From Diacronema lutheri (lineage: Eukaryota > Haptophyta > Pavlovophyceae > Pavlovales > Pavlovaceae), in assembly GCA_019448385.1 (NCBI GenBank), contig JAGTXO010000054.1, forward strand, positions 159,578-223,577: a DNA stretch of 64,000 nucleotides, written 5' to 3'. The notes below the pieces were generated by a model. That model made no database searches, had not been told where the DNA came from, and saw only the letters and a list, made by a program, of their open reading frames with translations. The position numbers were made by a program, and so were the translations under genes. Shown one piece after another: positions 19,444 through 30,100 of the stretch (its first letter is position 1; the number at the start of each line of letters is the position of its first letter).

Positions 19444-20875
19444 CTACTCGCTCTGCACTGCGCCCCCGCTCGGCTCCACGCCCCAGCGGTGGTACCACAG
19501 GCAGGCGCGCATGTACCACGGCAGCCGCTCGGCGCTCTCGGAAGCCGCGACGGCCAGCGCGCGCGCAAATTCGCCCGGCAGCGCCGCCGGCGCACCGCCA
19601 ACGGCAGCGCCGGCCGCGCGCACGCCGTTGGCCGGCGGCGCGTCGAGCGGCGCCAGCTCGCGCGCGAGCTCGCTGTACGCGTGCTCGGCCGCGGCGGCCT
19701 GCGCGCGCAGCTCGAGCAGCTCAAGCTCGGCGCCCAGCACCGTTTCGCGGCGCGCGAGGAGCGCACGCGCGCCGTCGGCTCCGCCGCGGCGTGCGTCGCC
19801 GGCGCGGCCGTCGTCGTCGTCGTCGGCGGCTGTTGAGGAGAGGTGCGCGCGCAGCCGGACTCGCTCGTCCATCCGACCGAGGCGTCGGACCAGCTGCTGC
19901 GTCCAGATCGCGTGCAGCGCGTGCTCCACCTCGCGCTCGCGCGCGCACAGCGCGCGCAGCGCGCGCGCGTCCCACCGCACGTACGAGACGGGCTCGAGGG
20001 CGACGACGTGGGCATGGGAGGGCAGCGTCTCATCAAGGAAGGACATCTCGCCGACAAAGTCGGCGCGGCCGAGCGTCGCGACGTGGCGCGACGCGACGAG
20101 CACCGACGCGAAACCGTCGACGAGAAGAGAAATGGCGTTCTCGCCGTCGGCGCCGCGGCCGTGCGGCAGCGCGTCGCCCTCGCGCGCGCACTCGAGCGTG
20201 CCGGCGGCGAGCAGCTCGCGCGTCAGGCGCTGCGAGAGGAACTTGTGAAAGAGCGCGTCCCACAGCTGCGCCTCGTGCGGCTCCAGCTCGAGCTCCGAGC
20301 GCGCGAGCAGCAGGCGCGCGACCTGGCGCAATGCGCGCCGCGCGCCGCGTCGCGCGCGTGTCGACGCGCCGCGCTCGCCGCGCGTGCGTCGGCGAATCGC
20401 AGCGGTCCGCCAAGCGACGCGCGCGCGCGCGCACCTGCACGAGGTTGATCACGATGAAGAGCACGTTCGCCTGGACGGGCAGCCAGAGCGGTGGGTGGAC
20501 GGCCTTCAAATTGTACACGATGAACGAGAGGGACGAGAAGACGGCGACGACGCGCAGCGAGATGAGGTCGTCGAGGCTCCACTGCAGCGCGACGAGACCA
20601 AAGCCCGCCGCGCCGACGAGCTTGTACCACGGCGGCAGCGCGTGCAACCGCGCGCGCTGCCACAGCCCGCCGCCGCTCTCCGGCACGCGCGGCGGCGGCG
20701 GCGGCGGCGGCGTCGCCGTCGCGCACAGCGCGCGGAGCGCGCGCGGCGCGCGCGGTGCCGAGCACGCGCGCATGGTCGCGCGCGGCAGCACGCACGGTGC
20801 GGCCAACACACGCGCTGCCGGCGCGAGGGCGACGCGCAACAAGCGCGGTCGAGCGATCGAGCACAGGAGGGCCAT
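19444..20875 (-). CDS. Popeye-like membrane protein with cyclic-nucleotide-binding fold
   Basis: Two exons, 20875-20435 and 20322-19444 (112-base intron, donor GTGCGC), giving 439 residues. An Arg/Ala-rich N-terminus (MALLCSIARPRLLRVALAPA) could be a mitochondrial presequence. Three hydrophobic segments follow: WYKLVGAAGFGLVALQW, SLRVVAVFSSLSFIVYNL and LPVQANVLFIVINLVQ, the count and spacing of Popeye (POPDC) proteins. The next ~130 residues fit a cNMP-binding beta-roll: FHKFLSQRLTRELLAAGTL, AISLLVDGFASVLVASRHVA, and GRADFVGEMSFLDETLPSHA. A charged coiled region and a short C-terminal hydrophobic end complete it. POPDC proteins bind cAMP and affect membrane trafficking or channels; the role in this alga is unknown. 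Confidence 0.75.
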
Positions 20876-21532
20876 TCCTGCCGTTTCGCGTGACCTTTGA
20901 TGAAAGGTTTAAAGGCGTGTGGATCACTTATAATGAGTATACTAACGACGCTTTCCGACGGGTCAACAGATGGGGTCAGGAAGTGCGCAGCGAGGCGCCA
21001 GGCGGAGCAGGCCCAAAGGCCCACACGCGCCTAGCCACCGCGCGCCGCCGCCCGCGCGCCGCCGCACCGGTGGCTGCCGTCAATCACACCACCGGCCGAC
21101 GCGCACGCGCACGCCGAGGCCCGAAGATCGTCGGCGACGACCGCCACCCCCGAGCCGCCGCCTGCCACGTCGCCAAGCCGCCCGCCGCCGCTGCAGAGCG
21201 CGACGCCCGCCGCCAGCGAGCCGCCGCCCTCCCCGCCGCGTCGCAGCCCCCTGTCGCCGCGGCGAAGCGCACCGCCACCCGCCGCCAGCGTGGCAAGCGC
21301 CGCGATGCTGGCCGCGTGGCCGCGCACGCGCGCCCCGCCACCCCCAAACCCACCGACCGGGGCGAAAAGTACGTTGTTCGCGGTGCCGGCGCAGTCGATG
21401 GGCAGGGGCGGCGGGGCGCGCGGAGCGCGGCCAGCAGAGCGCGAGGGCGCAGCCGTCGCAAGCGAAGGTTTCGTCGTAGAGAAGGCCACGCCTATACAAC
21501 TTTTACAAGGTGAAAAGGCAGGACCCGTCCAC
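20876..21532. other. 657-base gap between two minus-strand genes
   Basis: Near 20893-20912 and 21498-21520 are unusual A/T-containing motifs; read on the minus strand they are cctttaaacctttcatc and ccttttcaccttgtaaaag, similar to sequence before other genes here. A minus-strand frame (21489-21031) starts with GTG and is Ala/Gly-rich with no recognisable domain. It may be part of an unrecognised gene that uses the promoter-like motif at 21520. Otherwise I see nothing. Confidence 0.4.
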
Positions 21533-23464
21533 CTAGGTGTACACGGTGGCGAGGAAAAGCGTCATCCAGCCGACGAGCGTGAGCGGCAGCAGTACGACCT
21601 GCGCGGCCATCAGCATGGCGGCGAGCTGGCTCAAACGCTCGTCGTGCGCGATCGTGACCATCATCACCTTTTCGAGTTTGCGAAAGCCGTCACACCCGCG
21701 GCGGTCGGCGCCGCAAAAACGGGCGTGCGGGCTTAGGTGAGGCGCGCACAAAGAGGCGCGCACGAAGAGATGGCGCGCGCGCGGCGAGCAAACGCGCGCG
21801 CGGCGAGCTGGCGCGCGCGCACGAGCGCGCACCACGTTGTTGGCCGTGGGCATCGCGCCTTCGAGAAGGACGACGAAACCGATGAGCGGGTCAACGAGCG
21901 GCGCGCCCGCGCTGGCGGGCGCGTCGGCCGCGCGCGGGAAGAGGCCAAGGTGCCGGCGCGCGCCGACAAAGAGAAGCCAGCTGCACAGCGGCACGATGCA
22001 CAGCCGCACGCCGATGACGCCGAGCAGCTCGGCGCGGCAGAGCGCGGCCGAGACGCGCGCCGCGCACGCCGACGCCTTGCCGTCCGTGCTGGCGTGCGCC
22101 CCGCCGCCATCGCTGGAAACGCCGCCACCACGCCCCCCGCCGCCATCGCTGGGAACGCCGGCGGCAACGAGCGATGCGCCCGAGAGCAATGTCGAGAGGG
22201 GGACGACCGAATCGCCGAGGAGCAGCGCGGCGCGGTGGAGCAAATGGAGGGGCGCGCCGGGCCCGACGAAGATGGCACGGAGCGGGGGCGCCATGCCCAC
22301 GACCAGGCCGCACAGCACCGCCACCACCGGCGGGCTCAGCGCCTGCGACGCGAGCGCGGCGCGCGCGCGCGTGCCGCACGCGACCGCCGCGCGCGCGCCC
22401 CAGCCCGCGCGCGGGGTGGCCGGATGCGCGCCGACGCTTGGCAGGGCGCCGGCGCGCGCCGTGCAGCCGCCGAGCCACGCGCGCGCGCCGCTCGGCCGAA
22501 GCTCGCGCAGGTCGGCGTCGTCGTCGGCTGCGCCGCCGTCGTCCGCGCCGTCGTCCGTGCGCGCGCCGAACTCGGCGGGCGCCGACTCGGGCGCGTCGCG
22601 CGCGGCGCACAGCTCGATGTCGCGCGCGCGCCTGCCCGCCGGACTGCCGCCAAACTGCCGCCGGACTGCCGCCGGACTGCCGCCGGACTCTGCCCGGGGT
22701 GCATGCGCGCGCGCGGCGCCCGCGCCGTCCACGTCCGAGGCGCGCGCGCGCGCCTTCGCGCGCGCGCCTTCTTCGGCGTCAGCGCCGTCGCGGCGCGTGC
22801 GCGCGTGTGACGCGCCACCCTTCGCCTCGTCGCCATCGTCTGGAGGCAGCGGCGCGGAGATGAAGGCCCAGCCCGCGCTCCAGCAGACGATGCTCCAGCA
22901 GACGAGGTAGTACGCGACGTACGCCATCGCGCGGTCGGACGCGCCGTCGTCGTCGGCGAGGAGGTCCTCGGCGACGAGCTTGAGCACGACCATCGGGAAC
23001 GCCTGCGAGTTGCCGAACGTGCCCGCCATGCGGAAGACGCGCGCGCGCCCCGGCGGCAGGCGTGCCGCGCGCGCGTACGCCGTCGAGGCGGCAAAGCCGA
23101 GGGCGAGCTGCACGATGGCGGCCGCGGGCAGCACCCAGCACGCAGACCACGCACGGAGCGAGGCGGACTGCGAGACGCGCGTGAAGAGCATGCCTGGCGC
23201 GCGCGCGCCCGAACGGCGCGCACGGCGGCGCGTGAGCGCGCGCGCGCGCGCGCGCGCGCGCGCGCGCGCGCGTGCACCGAATCGCGGCGGCGCGCGGCGC
23301 GTACACGGGAGGAGGAGCTGCAGGTTGAGGCGGTTCATCTGCTTGATGGCATCGGCGGGCAAGAAGCCGCGGTACGCGACGAGCGCGCCGCCCGACATCA
23401 TGAGCAGCACCGTGAGTACCGCGCCGGCCGACGTGGTGAGCAGCTCGAGCGCGACGCCCGGCAT
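21533..23464 (-). CDS. PIN-like/auxin efflux carrier family transporter
   Basis: Exons 23464-23305, 23193-21833 and 21667-21533 give 551 residues. The N-terminal half has GAVLTVLLMMSGGALVAYRG and NRLNLQLLLPCMLFTRV; the latter is restored only by splicing at GTACGC, supporting the exon model. AGTFGNSQAFPMVVLKLVAE is the family motif with Asn and Pro in helix 4. A central ~190-residue cytosolic loop is low complexity. The C-terminal half includes LSPPVVAVLCGLVVGMAPPL, FVVLLEGAMPTANNVV and a last helix LLPLTLVGWMTLFLATVYT. Family members (PF03547) export auxin or other small molecules at the plasma membrane or ER. The ATG is 60 bases from the divergent gene at 23525. Confidence 0.8.
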   Translation of the reverse strand: MPGVALELLTTSAGAVLTVLLMMSGGALVAYRGFLPADAIKQMNRLNLQLLLPCTRRAPPRFGARARARARARARALTRRRARRSGARAPGMLFTRVSQSASLRAWSACWVLPAAAIVQLALGFAASTAYARAARLPPGRARVFRMAGTFGNSQAFPMVVLKLVAEDLLADDDGASDRAMAYVAYYLVCWSIVCWSAGWAFISAPLPPDDGDEAKGGASHARTRRDGADAEEGARAKARARASDVDGAGAARAHAPRAESGGSPAAVRRQFGGSPAGRRARDIELCAARDAPESAPAEFGARTDDGADDGGAADDDADLRELRPSGARAWLGGCTARAGALPSVGAHPATPRAGWGARAAVACGTRARAALASQALSPPVVAVLCGLVVGMAPPLRAIFVGPGAPLHLLHRAALLLGDSVVPLSTLLSGASLVAAGVPSDGGGGRGGGVSSDGGGAHASTDGKASACAARVSAALCRAELLGVIGVRLCIVPLCSWLLFVGARRHLGLFPRAADAPASAGAPLVDPLIGFVVLLEGAMPTANNVVRARARAPARRARVCSPRARHLFVRASLCAPHLSPHARFCGADRRGCDGFRKLEKVMMVTIAHDERLSQLAAMLMAAQVVLLPLTLVGWMTLFLATVYT

Positions 23465-23524
23465 CGCGGATTCCGTCCGCGCGCCCTTTCAACTCGCTCG
23501 TTGCAGGCCGTTACGCGCGTGAGC

Positions 23525-25360
23525 ATGGGGACGTGGTTCTACACGGGCGAGAGCGCGTCGCCGGGCGAGTCGGCGCTGGCGCGGCTGGAGCGGTTCGACG
23601 AGGCGGACGCGCTGACGAGCGATTTGGAGCGTCACCTCCGCCTGCTCCACGCCGGCACGCCGCCCGACGCCGAGCAGCTCAGCGACGCGCCGCGCGCGCC
23701 GCGCGCACACGCCGACGACCGCGCCGACGACCGCGCCGGCGCCGCGCCGCGCGTGCGCGCGCGCGACGCAGCGCTGGCGCCGCGCACGCCGCGGCGCGGC
23801 GCGCGCTCCCTGCACTCTCGCGCGGGCAGCCCGCCGCACGCCTACTTTGCCGACGAGGCGCACGCTGACGAGCGCGACGCGCGCGCGCTCGCGCGCGTCG
23901 CGTCGCTCGACGCGCTCGATGACCCCCGCTCGGAGGCGCGCACATACGAGCAGGTGGTTCGCACGTTGGGCGAGCTGGGCGAGTGGACGGCGATCAAGCC
24001 GCCCGACGCCTCCGACTCGCGCCGCGCCCTCGCCCTACTCGTCCACGCCGGCACGCGCCTCTTGCGGCTTCAGCGCGGCGCGCTCCACCTCCTCGCCGCG
24101 CCGCGCGCGCGCGCGGACCGCCGCGGCGGCGGCGGCGTCGGCGCGCTTGAACTCACGCGCGTCGCGACGACGTACGACCCGATTGGCGCGGGCATCTCCG
24201 ACGCGGGCGTGCGCGCCGTCGCGCGGCGCGTCGTCGCCGACGGGCGCGCGCTCGCGCTCAACACGGCGGGCGGGCTCGTGCTCGCGCTGCCGCTGCTCGG
24301 CGCGGACGGCGCGCGCTTCGGCTGCGTGCAGCTCTTCTCGCCGCCGTCGCGCCGCGTGCTCAGCGCCGAGGACATCGAGCTCGCCCGCCTGCTCGCGCAC
24401 GCGCTCGCGCTCTGCGCGCGCGCGGCGCGCGCGCGCGCGCCGCCGCCGGCGGGCGGCGACGGCGCGGCGCGCGCGACGCGCGCCACTGCGCCGGCCGCCG
24501 TCTCGCGCGCCTCGTCGCTCGCCGCCGTCGACGTGCTGCGCGCGCAGCACGCGCTCGCCATCCGCGAGGAGCGGCTGCGCCACGCAAGCCAACTCGCCGA
24601 TTTTGTGTGGACCGCCGCGAGCGGTGGCCACGATGGCGACGGCGGCGACGCGGGCGGTGGGAGCAGCGATGGCGGCGGTGGCGGCGGTGGGCTGGGCGTC
24701 GGCAGGAGCCTCGCGACGGTAGCCGGCACAACCGACAGGGCGGCGCGCGTGGACAAAGGGGAGGCGGAGGCGGAGGCGGAGGCGGCGGCGGCGCGGGCCG
24801 AGCCGAACGAGCGCCACGCGCGCGAGCTCGCAGCGCTGCACGACCAGCTGCGCGACGCGCGCGAGGCGGCGGGCGCCGCGGCCGGCGAGGCGGCGGGCGC
24901 GCACCGCGCGCTGCACGCGCAGCGGTCGGAGCTCGAACGGTGCAAGGCCGAGCTGGGCGCGCGGCGCGTCGAGGTGGACATGCTGCGCAAGCAGGTGGCG
25001 AGCTTGATGTTCGCGGCCGCGGCCAAGGCGGGCGCGGCCGAGCGCGCGGCAGCCGCCGAGGCGGCGGCGATCGCCGCGCCGCCCGTCGCGCCGCCCACCG
25101 CGCTGCAGGCCGCACCGTTGGCCACGCCGGCAGCCGTGCCGTCGGCCCCGCCGCCAACGGCACCTTTGGCGCCAGCCGCGCCGCCCGTCGTGCCTGTGCG
25201 GCCGTCTCGGCCTCCGCTCGGCGAGTCGACGGGCTTGGCCGACCCGCACCTGGCGCTCATGCGTGTCGGGCTTGTGCACGACGGCGTTGCGCTTGACGAC
25301 GAGTCAGACGAGATCGCAGACGAGGCAGACGAGATCGCAGACGACGGGGATGCCTTTTAA
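23525..25360 (+). CDS. GAF-like domain and coiled-coil protein
   Basis: 611 residues, intronless; the ATG at 23525 is used because the longer frame starts at TTG. Residues ~1-120 are low complexity after MGTWFYTGESASPGESALAR. Residues ~155-300 resemble a GAF domain: LLVHAGTRLLRLQRGALHLL, TYDPIGAGISDAGVRAVARR, GLVLALPLLGADGARFGCVQ and a closing helix SAEDIELARLLAHALALCA. A long Ala/Glu coiled coil (about 420-520) follows, then a Pro/Ala linker and an acidic tail (DDESDEIADEADEIADDGD). GAF domains bind small ligands or support dimerisation; the role here is unknown. Confidence 0.65.
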   Translation: MGTWFYTGESASPGESALARLERFDEADALTSDLERHLRLLHAGTPPDAEQLSDAPRAPRAHADDRADDRAGAAPRVRARDAALAPRTPRRGARSLHSRAGSPPHAYFADEAHADERDARALARVASLDALDDPRSEARTYEQVVRTLGELGEWTAIKPPDASDSRRALALLVHAGTRLLRLQRGALHLLAAPRARADRRGGGGVGALELTRVATTYDPIGAGISDAGVRAVARRVVADGRALALNTAGGLVLALPLLGADGARFGCVQLFSPPSRRVLSAEDIELARLLAHALALCARAARARAPPPAGGDGAARATRATAPAAVSRASSLAAVDVLRAQHALAIREERLRHASQLADFVWTAASGGHDGDGGDAGGGSSDGGGGGGGLGVGRSLATVAGTTDRAARVDKGEAEAEAEAAAARAEPNERHARELAALHDQLRDAREAAGAAAGEAAGAHRALHAQRSELERCKAELGARRVEVDMLRKQVASLMFAAAAKAGAAERAAAAEAAAIAAPPVAPPTALQAAPLATPAAVPSAPPPTAPLAPAAPPVVPVRPSRPPLGESTGLADPHLALMRVGLVHDGVALDDESDEIADEADEIADDGDAF

Positions 25361-25686
25361 TTCGAATTCCAGCGGGGGGTCCGCCGCCTTGCTGTCGTGA
25401 TGCTGACTGAAGCAGAACAGTGCGATGGCGACGGGAATGCAGCGCCACTTCTGCTCGTGCGACGCCGGCCGTGCCGTGCCCCATGCGCGCATGCGTGCCC
25501 ACTGGTCAGGGCGTTGCTGCGTGCCCACTTCCTGCGTGCCCACTGCCCAGGCGACAACGCCAGACGGCGACGCGCCGCAAAGACAAAGTCGAAGACTCGG
25601 CCGCAGCAACTTTAGAGCACCCACAGCCCACAGCCCGCCCTCGACAAGAGCGCAAGGACAAAGTCGAAGACTCGGCCGCAGCAACT
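25361..25686. repeat. Spacer with 75-base tandem duplication
   Basis: The block beginning gacaaagtcgaagactcggc occurs at 25582 and again at 25657, an offset of 75 bases. The second copy spans the stop codon of the minus-strand gene that ends at 25687, so the last ten codons (LVEGGLWVL and stop) are duplicated in the 3' flank. A shorter cgtgcccact repeat lies at 25493-25548. No gene is seen. Confidence 0.75.
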
Positions 25687-26935
25687 TTAGAGCACCCACA
25701 GCCCGCCCTCGACAAGAGCGTCTCGCAGCCTCCGCTCAATGCGCGCCACCTCGTCCGCAGCAAGTGGCCGCGCCGCCTGCGCGAAGATGGCGGCGGAAAG
25801 CCGCGGCGCGCGCGTCTCACCTCGCCCGCCGGCGCGCCTGTTGTGCGCCCCGAGCGCGCCGGGCCAGCGCGTCTCGGGCGGCACGTCCGGGGGGCCGCCG
25901 TCCTGCCCGCGATCGCCCCAGTCCGAGCGCAGCGAAGCAGCGGGCGCGTCCACGCCACGCTCGCGCTCCGTAAGGAGCGCGCGCGCGGCGTGGATGTCCG
26001 CCTCGCGGCAGCGGAGGAGGAGGAGGTTTGCCACGTTGATCGGGTCGCAGCGCCGCCATACTGCGAGCGTGAACTGGAGAAAAAAAAATGGCGCGAGGAG
26101 CGGCGGCGGCGCGGACGACGGCGCGTGCGGTGCGAGGCACGCGCGTGGCGGAGGGCGCGCGGTTGACGAGGCGTTAAGGGATAAGAGGTGACAGGGGCGT
26201 CACAACGTGCGATGGCGACGCACGGAAGCGGCACTCGGCGACCCCATGCAGCGGCGGGTGCGCGGCGATACCTGCTGCGCCTCGGAGCCGATGCGCTCGC
26301 CGCACAGGGCGCACCGGCCGTGCCAAACGTGCGACGCCACGTACTCGACCTGGAAAGGCGAACGGGCGCGCGGACGGGGCGGGCGTGCGGGCGTACCGCA
26401 CGTGCGCCAGTGGGCCCGCCAGTGGGTTCGCCAGTGGGTGTGCCCGCGTGTCCGGAGACGCCGTGTCCGGAGGCCAGCACTTGGCGCCTCCGGACACGCA
26501 CGTTGTGACAATTCTCATGCCCGAGGCAAGGTTGGACGAGCGGGGCGGGCCCGTGGAGGGCTGGCGTGGCGTGGCTTTGGCGGCAAGCGCGCGGGGCACA
26601 CGGGCGGAGGGCAGAGCGCGCGCGCCTGGCGCGCAGCGCCCCGCCGCCGCGCACGCCGGGCACGCCGCGGTCGCGCGACGCCGCCCGCCCTCGTCGCGCG
26701 CGTGCGGCCCGCTGCCCCCGCCGCGCCGCCACGCGTGGCGCCCGCGAACCCGCTTCCCAGAGAAGAGGCCGCAGGAGGGGCAGACGCGGTAGATGGGGCG
26801 GCGGGGCCTTTCAAAATGCGCGCGACGTCGGCTGCGCGCACCTCCTCCAAGCTGAGCTTGGCCTCCTCGCAGCAGCTGTTGCCGAAGAGCAGCGCCTCGC
26901 GCGCGTACAGTCTGTTGCGCGGCGCGGCGCAGTGG
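25687..26935 (-). CDS. Cys-rich zinc-binding protein, multi-exon, start not resolved
   Basis: Three exons are well supported. The last, 26073-25687, follows a very strong acceptor (T-run then CTCCAG) and encodes FTLAVWRRCDPINVANLLLL, ADIHAARALLTERERGVD and ends LVEGGLWVL. The middle one, 26349-26272, encodes VEYVASHVWHGRCALCGERI-GSEAQQ. The upstream one ends at 26750 and encodes RRPIYRVCPSCGLFSGKR. Joined in phase 0 they give CPSC...CALC with a 24-residue spacing, a plausible zinc-binding pair. Further upstream (26930-26850) NRLYAREALLFGNSCCEEAK looks coding but is in another frame, and I could not place its splice site. No family recognised. The 400-base intron 26749-26350 carries a short perfect hairpin. 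Confidence 0.45.
26463..26497. repeat. 12-base perfect hairpin in intron
   Basis: gtgtccggaggc (26463-26474) and gcctccggacac (26486-26497) are reverse complements with an 11-base loop. It lies in the intron of the zinc-binding gene, just downstream of a degenerate gccagtggg direct repeat. Confidence 0.75.
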
Positions 26936-27179
26936 TACGATGCGCGGCGTTGCGCGTGCGGCCGACCGCAGCGGGTGAGCGCAGTGAGCGCAGCGGGTGG
27001 GCGCGGGCCCGGGCGGGGCCGTTGGGGCCGCTCGCAGCGGGTGGGTGCGGCCCCGGGCGGGGCCGTTGGGGCCGCTCGTCGCCGAGACGAGGGCGAGCCA
27101 GCGCCGCGCCCCTCGACTGAAGGTCCCAGTCAGTGGGACGAGGACCCTCACTGAGGGCCCTCTTGAGTGAGCACGACCC

Positions 27180-30100
27180 TCAGTGAAGGTCGTCGCAAGT
27201 GACGATGGCGGGCGGCCGCCGCGAGCGCGCGCAAAGGCGCGCACGCGGATCGCGGGCACGGGGCGCGCGTGCGCGTCGCGGCGATGGACGGCGGCGCGCG
27301 TACCGCTCGCGCAGCGCAGCCTTGAGCGCCGCGGACAGCCGCGGCCGCGCGACGGGCGGGAAACGGCGCGGCCGTGGCCAGCAGGCGGGAAGCGGCGCGC
27401 GTGCGACCACAATGGCGCCGGGGGCTGCGGGCGCATTGCCAGGCGCGTAGTGCGCGTGCGCGGCGAGTGCGGCGCTCGCACCGCCGGCGGCAGGCGCGGC
27501 GGGTCCGGCAGGCGCGGCGAGTCCGGGGCCGAGCACGGCTGCATCCGCGGCCGTGCACGCCGCGCCAAAGGTCAGCCCGTCGGCTCCGTCGGCTCCGGCC
27601 GCGTCGGCGCTCACAGCGTCCTCCCACAAGCCCATTTCGAGCCACGCGTCCTCTGTGCGCCGCTCGCCGCCGCAGCGGCGGTCCGCGTCCGGAGGAGAGC
27701 GCGCGCGCGCGGGTCCCCCGCTACCGCCGCCACCGCTACCGCCGCCATCGCTTCCGCTTCCGCCGGGGCCGGGCGAAAACGATGGCGGCGCCCCCGCGCC
27801 GGCGGCGAGCGCGGCGGCGGCAGTCACCTCGTGCAGCGCAGCGCAAACATCTGAGTGCGTGGCAGGCCCAACGCCACCGCCATCGCTGCCGTCACCACCG
27901 CGCGCGCCGCCGCCGCCACCGCCATCGCCGCCATCGCCGGCGCCGCGCGCGTCGGCGCCGGCGCCGGCCGCTTCGAGCATCGCGAGCGCCTCCGACGCGA
28001 GCACCGCGCCGAAGAGCGCGGGCATCGGGCCCATCACCGGCACGACACGCACACGCATACCCGCCACCGCGCCGCGCGCCGCGCCGCCGTCGCTGCCGAC
28101 GTCGGCGCCACGCCGCCGCCGCGCCGCACCGCCGCCTCGTCCGCCGCCGTCCGTGCCCGCCACCGCCGCCGCCTCCGCCGCCGCGGCGGCGCGCGCGGCG
28201 GCGCGCGTCGCGGCGCGGCGCGCGCGCGGCGCGGCGCGCGCGTCGTCGCCACCGCCACCGCCACCGATCAGCATGGCTGCCTCCGCGCCCGAGGGGCCCG
28301 CGGCACGCGCGCCGGGCGCACGCGCGACGTCAACTTCGGCCGCCACCGCGGGCGCGCCCTGCCGCGCGACGGCCGCCGCCTCCGACGCCGCCGCGGCGTC
28401 GAGCGCCGCGCGCGCGGCGGCGCGCGCGGCCGCCTTGCGCGCGACGAGCCGCGCGGACGCCGCCGCCTGCGCGGCCGCGCGCGCGGCGCTCGACGCCGCG
28501 GCGGCGTCGGAGGCGGCGGCGGCGGCGCCGTTCGCGCGCGCGCCGTCGGAGGCGGCGGGGTCCAGGGGGAGCAGGGCGGCGACGATGGGGGCGGACGAGT
28601 AGACGTAGCGGACCGACGCGTGCACGAGCGCGCGCAGCGCCGCGCTGCCTGCGCGCGCCGCGCCGCCGTCGCCGCCGTCGCCGCCGCCGTCGCCGCCGGC
28701 CGTCGGCGGTGGCGCGAGCGCGGCGCGCAGCCGCGCGACGAGGGCGCGGCCGAGCGGCTCGGCAACGACGTCGTTGAGCGCGCCCACGTGCAACCGGGCG
28801 CCTGCGCGGGGCCACGTGCGCGGGAAGGCGGGAGTGAGAGAGGGGGGGGGGGGGGGAGGGGGGGGGGGGGGCAGCATGTGTCATCTAGGGGAGAGGGGGG
28901 GGGGGGGGGGGGGATGGGATGGGTGGGTGGAGGGGGAAGGAAGACGGCGAAGGGGGCAGGTGCAGGCGAAGGGGGCAGGTGCAGGCGAAGGGGGCAGGTG
29001 GAGGCGAAGGGGGCAGGTGGAGGCGAAGGGGGCAGGTGGAGGCGAAGGGGGCAGGTGGAGGCGAAGGGGGCAGGTGCAGGCGAAGGGGGCAGGTGGAGGC
29101 GAAGGGGGCAGGTGGAGGCGAAGGGGGCAGGTGCAGGCGAAGGGGGCAGGTGCAGGCGAAGGGGGCAGGTGGTGGCGAAGGGGGCAGGTGCAGGCGAAGG
29201 GGGCAGGTGGAGGCGAAGGGGGCAGGTGGTGGCGAAGGGGGCAGGTGGAGGCGAAGGGGGCAGGTGGAGGCGAAGGGGGCAGGTGGTGGCGAAGGGGGCA
29301 GGTGGAGGCGAAGGGGGCAGGTGGAGGCGAAGGGGGCAGGTGGTGGCGAAGGGGGCACGTGGTGTGCGGTTCCGAGCCGTGCGCTGGACACATGTCGTCC
29401 GCTTCCGGCGCGCAGACGGGCGCGGCCGCAGAGGGCGCCATGCTGGGCGCCGAGCTGCGGGCCGGGCAGGCGCCGTGCCAGCCAACGGCCGCGCGCGCAC
29501 GGCGCCGACGGCGCACGCACGCACCGTCGAGCTTGCCGCCCGCGCCGAGGGCGGAGAGGACGGGGACGCGCGCGGCCGCGCACCAGAGGAGCAGCTCGGC
29601 CTTGGTACGGACCTGCTCTTTTTTTAAAAAAAGGAGGGGGGGCAGAGAGGGGGGAAGGGGGGAAGGGGGGGGGGGGGGGGGGGGGTTGGACGTGAGAATG
29701 AATGTGGAGGTAGGCACGGGGCGCTGAAGTGAGCCGCGGGGTTGGGTGAAGCTGCCACGGGGCGCTGAAGTGAGCCGCGGGGTTGGGTGAAGCTGCCACG
29801 GGGCGCGGAAGTGAGCCGCAGGGTTGGGTGAAGCTGTCACGGTGAAGGACAGGGGCGCGCTCGGCGCGCGCGGGCACGAGCAGCACACGTCGTCAATCGC
29901 GTCAATCACGAGGTCGGGCAGCGCGTCGTCGGGCAGCGCGCGCAGCGCCGCGCCCAAGTGGGCGTCGGGCGCCCACGCGCCGCCGTCCGACGCCGCGCCG
30001 CCCGCGCCGGACGCGCCGGACGCGCGCGCCGGCGGCGACGGCGCGTCCGCCGCGTGCGCGTCGCGCCGGATCCGAACGGCAGCGCCCGCGCGCGCGGCCG

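Noticed and set aside
20970-21530. Possible gene between the Popeye-like and PIN-like genes
   Set aside because: Frames on both strands lack an ATG start or any recognisable domain; retained only as an intergenic note.
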